Assembly: GCA_965200145.1 (NCBI GenBank)
Contig: CBDATG010000002.1
Coordinates: 1,398,277-1,462,276 of the forward strand
Direction of reading: 5' to 3'
DNA from: CBDATG01 sp965200145
Lineage (GTDB): Bacteria; Chloroflexota; Dehalococcoidia; Lucifugimonadales; Lucifugimonadaceae
Length of the DNA: 64,000 nucleotides
Both the position numbers and the translations under genes were made by a program. Each line of letters starts with the position of its first letter. The stretch's first letter is position 1. The notes beneath the pieces are model-generated. The model did no database searches and had not been told where the DNA came from. It saw only the letters and a program-made list of their open reading frames with translations. Positions 58,408-64,000 of the stretch are shown one piece after another.

Positions 58408-60246
58408 TCACTTCGTAGCTTTCAGATTGAGTATCGTCTTCATGAACTCGTGCAACCACAGATTGAACGCCCCGTAGTTGTCGTCCAGAGACGGCCAACC
58501 AGTCCAGTACTCCTCATTACCCATCTGCCGCAACACCAGTTGGGCGAAGTATATGTCGGGCAGGTCTTGATACCATAAACCCATCGCCTGCTCAAACAGA
58601 TCGATCGTAGACGGGTCTGATGCCGGTATCGCCTCCATCTTCGCCACGATAGCATCAAGCTCGGGATTGCGATAGCGCGCCGTCGCCCATGGGTTAGCGG
58701 CAGTTTCGCCGATCGGTCTGAAGGTCTCCGATGTGTACAGCGAGAGCATGTAGTAAGGGTCAGCGCCCAACACACCTGATGGTCCCTTGCAACCAAGTCT
58801 GAAGTCGCGTTCACCGCGTCCGAACACTGCGCCACCGCCAGAGGTGCGGTCTAGGCTGGCGTTGAATCCCGCATCCTGCAGCTGTTGGATGATGTGCACG
58901 CCGTAGCGCGACATGAACGATGATGCGTAGATGCTCATGTCAACTGTCTCCCCGTCGCGTTCCCACATCCCGTTTGCATTCCGGGTGTAATCGGCGACTG
59001 CCATTCGTGCGTCTACGAGGTCAAGGTGCTGCGTCGCATCCAACGAATAGCGATCGTAGAACTGCTGCAAGCGGGTCTCATACGGCGCAAACCACGCGTA
59101 CGGCGTGTAAGGATGAAACGCCAACTGACCCGCACCGTGCTCAGCCATCTCGACGACGGCAGCGCGATCAATGGCATAGTTCAACGCCCAGCGGATATCC
59201 CGGCTCTGCGCGACGGCATGATCGCTTGCATGGTTCACAAAGAGTCCCAACGGACACCAATCGAGGTAGCCATAAGGAGGCTCACGCTTGCTCCAAGTTA
59301 ACGCCTTCGGGTTGGATTCGAATATGTCGAGTATCGTCTCGACGCTGATGGAAGGAGCGGCATCGATCTCGTTGGCGATGATGGCATCCGCCCTGCCAGA
59401 CTCGTCCCGCGCAGGGATGTACACGACCTTCTGCACCTCCGGCAACGGCGCGAAACCGGATGTCGCGCCCCACCAGTCATCGCGCCGCACAAACACCTTC
59501 CGATCCTCAGATGCCTCAACCAAGCGGTACGGGCCGGTAGCAACGGGCCAGCCCTGCTCCGGATCGTAGAAACTGAACTCAGTGATGTCCTTGTCATGCC
59601 AAATGTGACGTGGCAGTATCTGTTCCGCAAGCCCATGGTTGGAAGTCAAAGAGTTGACCCACCAACCCGGCGACGACTGCTTGAGATGAAACCGAACCGT
59701 GTAGTCGTCAATCACCTCAGCACGATCCAGCAGATGTATCTCGGCAGTATGCGTCAGGTCATCCTGATTGTCCCGCACCGTGTTGTAAGTGAATGCAACA
59801 TCTTCAGCCGTGAACTTCACGCCATCGCTCCAGAACACATCATCACGCAACGTCATCGTGACCACATCGTATGCGGCGTTGTGTTCCATCCCCGTAGCGA
59901 GCCAGAACTGATGCTCACCAGTAAGCAGGTTGAACATGATGAGCGGATCAGCCATAGTCTGCAACGGCCCGGTGTGCCAACCTCCAGCACCAGCCTGCAC
60001 ATAGTTGTTGAAGTTGTCCCAGTCGCCATACCGACCATCCTCGCCACCCATCATGACGATCAAGGTGCGTTCACGCGGTATCGACTCGTGGTCAACTGGA
60101 GTAGGTAGGGGCGTAGAGGTAGCGGTAGTAATAGCGGTGGCCGTTGCCGGCGGCACGGGTGTGGGCGAAGGAACATCGCCGGCAGTGCAAGCTGCCAGGA
60201 GGGCGGCAGATGCTACGGCACAGAGCGGGATGAGGTAACGCGGCAT
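58408..60246 (-). CDS. ABC transporter substrate-binding lipoprotein, family 5 (peptide/nickel type)
   Basis: A 612-residue extracellular solute-binding protein. ATG 60246 gives a classical lipoprotein signal, MPRYLIPLCAVASAALLAAC, with Cys at the lipobox; a further upstream start would bury it. A Pro/Thr-rich linker follows, then the SBP_bac_5 fold: ITEFSFYDPEQGWPVATGPY, TLRDDVFWSDGVKFTAEDVA and FLLKQSSPGWWVN-like beta strands. Family members bind oligopeptides, nickel complexes or sugars; substrate unknown. No permease or ATPase genes are in the window, so it is either an orphan or split from its transporter. It may be cotranscribed with gcvT. Confidence 0.88.
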   Translation of the reverse strand: MPRYLIPLCAVASAALLAACTAGDVPSPTPVPPATATAITTATSTPLPTPVDHESIPRERTLIVMMGGEDGRYGDWDNFNNYVQAGAGGWHTGPLQTMADPLIMFNLLTGEHQFWLATGMEHNAAYDVVTMTLRDDVFWSDGVKFTAEDVAFTYNTVRDNQDDLTHTAEIHLLDRAEVIDDYTVRFHLKQSSPGWWVNSLTSNHGLAEQILPRHIWHDKDITEFSFYDPEQGWPVATGPYRLVEASEDRKVFVRRDDWWGATSGFAPLPEVQKVVYIPARDESGRADAIIANEIDAAPSISVETILDIFESNPKALTWSKREPPYGYLDWCPLGLFVNHASDHAVAQSRDIRWALNYAIDRAAVVEMAEHGAGQLAFHPYTPYAWFAPYETRLQQFYDRYSLDATQHLDLVDARMAVADYTRNANGMWERDGETVDMSIYASSFMSRYGVHIIQQLQDAGFNASLDRTSGGGAVFGRGERDFRLGCKGPSGVLGADPYYMLSLYTSETFRPIGETAANPWATARYRNPELDAIVAKMEAIPASDPSTIDLFEQAMGLWYQDLPDIYFAQLVLRQMGNEEYWTGWPSLDDNYGAFNLWLHEFMKTILNLKATK

Positions 60247-60451
60247 GGTGGATCTGAGTGAAGCGGCAGGACAAGGTGTGGCAACTACTGACTCTAACTT
60301 GACCAATGTACGCCGGTCTGTCCAAAGGTGTGATAACATAAGCGATAATGGGTGCTGTCCTTACTGGACCGCCCAGGAAAACATACTTTCCAGTTACCGA
60401 TATCGGCGCAGGGCGAGGTCGGTAACGCAATCCTAAAGGGAGGAAATGATC

Positions 60452-60823
60452 ATGATGACACCGCATCAGAAGGCGATTCGCGAGCGGCAGCTGGACCCGA
60501 ACGACGACCTCTATTGGAAGTCCAGAGGTTGGGACAGCAAGCCCTGGGACTGGCAAAACCGATTGTCCCGGGGGGATGTGATAGCCCCACGCATTCGCTT
60601 TCCTGCGATGGGTACTCCCGTGGTTGCACCCTATCACCTCAATGTGAAACCGACTAGGATTTTCGGCGTGTTTGAGAGCAACCCCGACCATCTCGCCTAC
60701 TGGCAAGCGCGCGGTTGGGATGAGATGCCAGACCGTTCGGAGAAGATGAATCCCAACAACGACGCGTACTGGGTGCTGAAGGGCTATGAAGAGCGGCCGG
60801 ATGATTGGCGCAACCGGGTGTGA
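60452..60823 (+). CDS. Small protein with three WxxRGW-type repeats, unknown function
   Basis: A 123-residue protein made of three related blocks: NDDLYWKSRGWDSKPWDW, DHLAYWQARGWDEMPD and NNDAYWVLKGYEERPDDW, i.e. about N-D-x-Y-W-x-x-(R/K)-G-(W/Y)-(D/E)-x-x-P. Between blocks 1 and 2 is a Pro-rich strand region (RIRFPAMGTPVVAP). ATG 60452 is preferred: GGGAGGA lies 7-8 bases upstream. I do not recognise the family; the repeats look like a small binding module. It is divergent from the substrate-binding lipoprotein gene. Confidence 0.55.
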   Translation: MMTPHQKAIRERQLDPNDDLYWKSRGWDSKPWDWQNRLSRGDVIAPRIRFPAMGTPVVAPYHLNVKPTRIFGVFESNPDHLAYWQARGWDEMPDRSEKMNPNNDAYWVLKGYEERPDDWRNRV

Positions 60824-61062
60824 AATGACATCGATAGCCGACAATCCCGCAGTCATCGCTCAGGCGTGGCCGGAGCAGGACGTAGGGCGAGACTCGTCCA
60901 CATTGGCACCATGACCGTCGACTCGCTTGCAGTCGGTGGTCGCCTATTGCAACCTCGCCATTGCGATACAATGCCTCTCAACGACAAAGGTGACATCGTC
61001 AAGTTGCCGGGCGTAATGCCGACCCACCGCATCGGTGCTTGACGGCGCACAGGCCCCTTCCA

Positions 61063-61467
61063 ATGCTAAACAACACGCAGATAGACGCTCTGGTGTCCGC
61101 ACCTAAGCGGATCACAGACCGCACGCCAGCGGACGGGTACCGACTCGAACACGGGAGCCGACGATGCGACCTGGATCTGGAGTCGATCGATGAGCCGAGA
61201 CAGCGTTTCGGCGTTTTCGTGAGGCAGAACGTTGAGTTCATGGAGGACTTCTCGATTGGTCTGAGGTACCACAGCGACCATCCCCGTTACAAGAGCCTCA
61301 CGCTGGTCCGCTACAACGGCCCGCACGGTGAGAGCAGCATCTCTAAAGACGGTCACTACAGTCACCCGCACATTCACTACATGCGCGAAACCGAGTTGAG
61401 TCGCGGGCACAACAGACCGGAGCCTCGGGATCGCGAACTCACCGATCGCTTCGCGACGCTGGACTAA
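61063..61467 (+). CDS. DUF6978-like small protein, possible toxin-antitoxin-type partner
   Basis: A 134-residue protein from ATG 61063 (an upstream TTG at 61039 is weaker). The order LNNTQIDALVSAPKRITDRT, DLDLESIDEPRQRFGVFVR, SLTLVRYNGPHGE and HSHPHIHYMRETE (shortened here to HPHIHYMRE) matches my memory of the DUF6978 family, which is often encoded beside DUF1828 proteins in mobile or defence contexts. Here the DUF1828-like gene follows 82 bases later, which supports that. The biochemical role is not established to my knowledge. Confidence 0.55.
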   Translation: MLNNTQIDALVSAPKRITDRTPADGYRLEHGSRRCDLDLESIDEPRQRFGVFVRQNVEFMEDFSIGLRYHSDHPRYKSLTLVRYNGPHGESSISKDGHYSHPHIHYMRETELSRGHNRPEPRDRELTDRFATLD

Positions 61468-61549
61468 GCACTCATCTGTTTCTTCACCGACGCGAACGTT
61501 GAGAACTACGATCGCTATTTCCCGTATCTGGCACAAGGTAACATGCTCA

Positions 61550-62314
61550 ATGGACTTTGAGCCGATACAACATCAACTGACTCAGACACAGGGGGTCGAT
61601 CTTGTGCAACGCCGGCCGGGTAAGCACCAGCTCATCGCGCCAATCTACCATGAAGACGGCGACATGTTGGACATCTACCTAAAGTCAAGTTCACTCGGCG
61701 ACGGATATGTACGCATATGTGACTATGGGCTAGCACTGATGCGGCTATCCTACACCTTTGAGCTGAACACAGGCACGAAGCGCGAGATATTGAACTCGAT
61801 TTTGAAGAACAGTAACGTTGAGGAGGATGACGGCAACCTCTACATCGATGTGGAGATCGATTATCTGTTTGAGGGCATAATGCAGTTTGCAGGTTGCGTG
61901 CAGAAAGTGTGCAACATGCGATACTGGAGTCGCGAGGTTGTCCGTAGCGCGTTCTACGATGACCTGGGCAGTCACGTAGCCGACTCGTACAAGGCTTTTG
62001 TACCCAAGCCCAAGTTGACACCATTACCCTCTCTTGATCTCACCGTGGATTGGACGTTGAGCCTGGACCGTCGCTTGTTTTACCTGTTCGGAGTTCGGGG
62101 CAACGACAAAGCGAATCTGGTATCGATTTCGCTACTCGAGTTCAAGTTAGCGCGATTAAGTTACGTCAGCATCGTCGTCCACGAAGACATGACCGAACTA
62201 GGCACGCGAGAACAGACTGTGTTGACGCGGCACGCGGATAAGCAGTACCCCAATCTCGATGGTTTCCGCGAGTCGGGCGTTCAGGACCTTCAACGTCTCG
62301 CAGGCGTGACATGA
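61550..62314 (+). CDS. DUF1828-like protein
   Basis: A 254-residue protein. Residues around 45-100 (GDGYVRICDYGLALMRLSYT, KREILNSILKNSNVEEDDGN, LYIDVEIDYLFEGIMQFAGC) fit the DUF1828 domain, whose family usually carries the yIsDxG-L pattern and a D-G-x-L-Y strand. The C-terminal part (LDRRLFYLFGVRGNDKANL) may be a DUF1829-like extension. I chose ATG 61550 over TTG 61499 because AAGGTAAC lies just upstream and the family start fits. Paired with the DUF6978-like gene; function unknown. Confidence 0.6.
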   Translation: MDFEPIQHQLTQTQGVDLVQRRPGKHQLIAPIYHEDGDMLDIYLKSSSLGDGYVRICDYGLALMRLSYTFELNTGTKREILNSILKNSNVEEDDGNLYIDVEIDYLFEGIMQFAGCVQKVCNMRYWSREVVRSAFYDDLGSHVADSYKAFVPKPKLTPLPSLDLTVDWTLSLDRRLFYLFGVRGNDKANLVSISLLEFKLARLSYVSIVVHEDMTELGTREQTVLTRHADKQYPNLDGFRESGVQDLQRLAGVT

Positions 62315-62389
62315 GAACAGCCGGATAGCACACTGAAGCGACCGCACTTCCACCGCGGTTAGGACCGCGTTAACCGTTGCCAAGTAGCC

Positions 62390-62821
62390 ATGAAAACCCC
62401 AGAAATCCACCCAGATTCGCCAAGTGTCATCGCCCACATCAACGCGATGCAGGCCGTCATCCGACGCATGTCGGACAACAGCCGATCGTGCAAGCTATGG
62501 TGCGTGACACTGGTGTCAGCGACGCTGCTGTTAACGGCGAGCATTAGCGACGGAATCTATCCGCTACTCGCGCTCGTCCCGATAACCGCCCTCGGTTTTC
62601 TCGATGTCTACTACCTGTCGCTAGAACAACGTTTCCGCTATGCCTACAATGAGTTCGTAACGAAGTTACATGACGGTTCGTTAAACCAGACAGAGGTGTT
62701 CGTTATCAAGGCGAGCGGAGGGCCCGCGATGCATGTGTGGAAGAGCGTACGATCAACATCGGTGTGGGTGTTCTACGTGGCAATGGTGGCGGTGATAGTC
62801 GCCGTAGCGTGGTTCATGTGA
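62390..62821 (+). CDS. Small membrane protein with two N-terminal helices and one C-terminal helix, TIR-associated
   Basis: A 143-residue protein. An N-terminal helix (HINAMQAVIRRMSDNSRSC) leads into LWCVTLVSATLLLTASI and LLALVPITALGFLDVYYLSL, then a cytoplasmic segment (EQRFRYAYNEFVTKL) and a C-terminal membrane helix (VWVFYVAMVAVIVAVAWFM). This HINxxQxxIxRM-N-S-x-x-C/K-x-W layout recurs in small proteins I recall beside TIR-like MTH538 proteins, as here: the next gene, 18 bases downstream, is TIR-like. It could be a membrane effector or anchor of a two-component defence system; this is inference. Confidence 0.6.
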   Translation: MKTPEIHPDSPSVIAHINAMQAVIRRMSDNSRSCKLWCVTLVSATLLLTASISDGIYPLLALVPITALGFLDVYYLSLEQRFRYAYNEFVTKLHDGSLNQTEVFVIKASGGPAMHVWKSVRSTSVWVFYVAMVAVIVAVAWFM

Positions 62822-62839
62822 CCTTGAGGAGGAATACGG

Positions 62840-63454
62840 ATGATTGAGAAGACTAAGTTGCGGCGACCTAACGGACGCATCGCAACTCAGCACAAAGTGT
62901 TCGTCAGCTTCCACCAATGCGACTCGCAGTGGAAAGAATGGTTCATCAAGTTGATGAAAGATCGGATCATTGACAAGTCTGTTGATACCGGTGACATCGA
63001 CGATACCTACATGAAGACTGACGAAGTACGGCGCGTAATCCGCGATGAGTACATCCGGGACGCAACTGTGACCGTCGTGCTGATTGGACGAGAGACGTGG
63101 CAACGCAAGCACGTTGACTGGGAGATCGGAGCCAGCCTGCGCGCGACAGATCACAATCCGCGCACCGGACTCGTGGGGATTATCCTGCCGTACCATCCGA
63201 ACCATGGCAACGAGCGGATAAACAGGAACCTGATCCCTCCGCGATTGGCCGCAAACTGCGACGATGATGACCCGTTCGCCAAGATCTACGACTGGCCGGA
63301 GCCGTTCGCACCAGCGCAGATTCACAAAGCAATCGCCGAGGCCTTTCGCAGACGCGAGGGAGCGTATCCTGACAACAACTACCCGCCGTTTGCAGAGAAC
63401 CGGTCCGGCCATGGGATAGGGGTTGGCAGTAAGTCGACAGGAATGCGAGTATGA
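62840..63454 (+). CDS. TIR-like domain protein (MTH538 / ThsB type)
   Basis: A 204-residue protein with an MTH538-type TIR-like fold (PF08937): first strand HKVFVSFHQCDSQWKEW, then VRRVIRDEYIRDATVTVVLI-GRETW, HVDWEIGASLR and GLVGIILPYHP. This family includes ThsB of the Thoeris anti-phage system, which makes a cyclic-ADPR-type signal; whether this copy does so is unknown. The W-E-I-(G/H)-A-S region and the conserved HVDW/FVDWE acidic residue are present. It follows the small membrane protein and overlaps the next TIR-like gene by ATGA. The ATG at 62840 follows GAGGAGG, an excellent ribosome-binding site. Confidence 0.82.
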   Translation: MIEKTKLRRPNGRIATQHKVFVSFHQCDSQWKEWFIKLMKDRIIDKSVDTGDIDDTYMKTDEVRRVIRDEYIRDATVTVVLIGRETWQRKHVDWEIGASLRATDHNPRTGLVGIILPYHPNHGNERINRNLIPPRLAANCDDDDPFAKIYDWPEPFAPAQIHKAIAEAFRRREGAYPDNNYPPFAENRSGHGIGVGSKSTGMRV

Positions 63455-64000
63455 GCAGGCATAAACAGCGGGGGAGAGACGGAAAGCCGCAAACCAAGGT
63501 ACGTCGGAGGAAGGTGTTCGTGAGCTTCCACGATGCGGACAGTAAGTGGAGGAGAAATTCACCAAGCTGATGGAGGGACGAATCGCGGACTATTCCGTCA
63601 AAGGCGGCGACATCAGCGTCAAGGGGCGTCCGATCGAGGATATCCTGCGCGAAATCCGTGAGAAGCACATCGCCAACGCGACGGTGACGGTCGTGCTGAT
63701 CGGACCATGCACATGGCGCCGCCGTTTCGTTGACTGGGAGATTCACGCAAGCATCCGCTGTACCAACGCCAACCCTCGGACAGGCTTGCTAGGGATTGTT
63801 CTTCCATGCCACCCCGAATACGGAAAAACGATCAAGGACGAACACTTACTCCCGCCAAGGCTCGCGGACAACCTCGACGGGGACCATCCGTTTGCCAGAG
63901 TCTATGATTGGCCAGACCCGTTCAACCCATCACGGGTCGCAGGTTGGATCAACAAAGCCTTCAAGGATAGGGAACTGATAATCCCTGACAGCTCCAGAGA
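63451..64000 (+). pseudogene. Second TIR-like (MTH538 type) gene, frameshifted, continues past window
   Basis: From ATG 63451 the frame runs RRRKVFVSFHDADSKWR and then shifts; stop TGA follows a few codons later. From near 63551 a different frame encodes EKFTKLMEGRIADYS, REIREKHIANATVTVVLI, RRFVDWEIHASIR, GLLGIVLPCHPEYG and KVYDWPDPF-like sequence, aligning closely with the complete copy at 62840. One missing base near 63550 (between TGG and GGAGAAATTC) explains the change. This is either a real single-base deletion, a sequencing error, or programmed frameshifting; the corrected protein would be about 190 residues and is cut by the window end. Confidence 0.75.

Noticed and set aside
60247..60451. 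Sigma-70 promoter upstream of the WxxRGW-repeat gene
   Set aside because: TTGACC at 60298 has no -10 box at 16-18 bases; the AT-rich words nearby are at the wrong distance.
1..64000. tRNA and rRNA genes
   Set aside because: No cloverleaf with a GGTTCGAATCC-type T-arm at a gene boundary and no rRNA-like conserved segments were seen; matches to GATTCGAAT-type words lie inside coding genes.
62840..64000. Calling this locus a complete Thoeris system
   Set aside because: Only TIR-like ThsB-type genes are visible; no ThsA-like effector is present in the window, so the system type cannot be claimed.

Overview
The window looks like one contig of an uncultured, moderately GC-rich bacterium. Chloroflexota (SAR202 / Dehalococcoidia-like, marine or sponge-associated) is my best guess. 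It rests on gene content and protein style: a giant fibronectin-III surface protein, PaREP1-like small proteins, DUF1015, a short nicotinate phosphoribosyltransferase-like protein, a type I sulfatase and split glycine dehydrogenase subunits. It is inference, not a phylogenetic result. I saw no rRNA, tRNA, CRISPR array, transposase or prophage genes.

Layout. 1-2.8 kb: the end of a large methylase-like protein, a GT2 glycosyltransferase and a nicotinate phosphoribosyltransferase-like protein. 2.8-19.4 kb (minus strand): a 4,564-residue secreted protein (GLUG-like region, leucine-rich repeats, about 33 fibronectin-III-like modules, C-terminal anchor), then a CNNM/CorC-type membrane protein and tilS. 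19.4-22.1 kb: an intergenic repeat island, two tandem HigB/HigA-like toxin-antitoxin pairs and two small genes. 22.1-29.2 kb: pth, ligA, a DUF1015 protein, thpR and an arylsulfatase. 29.3-33.8 kb: a tandem array of two-gene PaREP1-like cassettes in about five copies plus remnants. 33.8-38.8 kb: M1 aminopeptidase, MscS channel and a divergent PaREP1-like trio. 38.8-41.6 kb: a mannonate dehydratase-like enzyme and a DNA methyltransferase fused to a nuclease-like domain. 41.8-58.4 kb: glycine-cleavage genes (gcvPB, gcvPA, gcvH and gcvT, minus strand), with a 12-kb block of eight tandem paralogous polytopic membrane proteins on the opposite strand between gcvH and gcvT. 58.4-60.2 kb: an oligopeptide-type ABC substrate-binding lipoprotein. 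60.4-64 kb: an accessory island with a WxxRGW-repeat protein, a DUF6978-like / DUF1828-like pair, a two-helix membrane protein and two TIR-like (MTH538/ThsB-type) proteins, the second frameshifted.

Three features are least explained by known biology. (1) The eight-gene membrane-protein array shares five motifs (post-TM1 basic IER, AEVYA, SREVRR, YGA..LG, IMWRVFGPG) and interrupts the gcv cluster. (2) The PaREP1-like cassette array has near-invariant N-terminal halves, variable C-terminal halves and a conserved hairpin upstream of most copies. (3) A dispersed repeat built on CAGGATAGGC-type decamers sits flush against gene ends and supplies stop codons or the last residues of several unrelated proteins. 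Housekeeping genes between these regions look intact and ordinary, apart from a large coiled-coil-like insertion in LigA and a three-copy tandem repeat at the ligA/pth junction.
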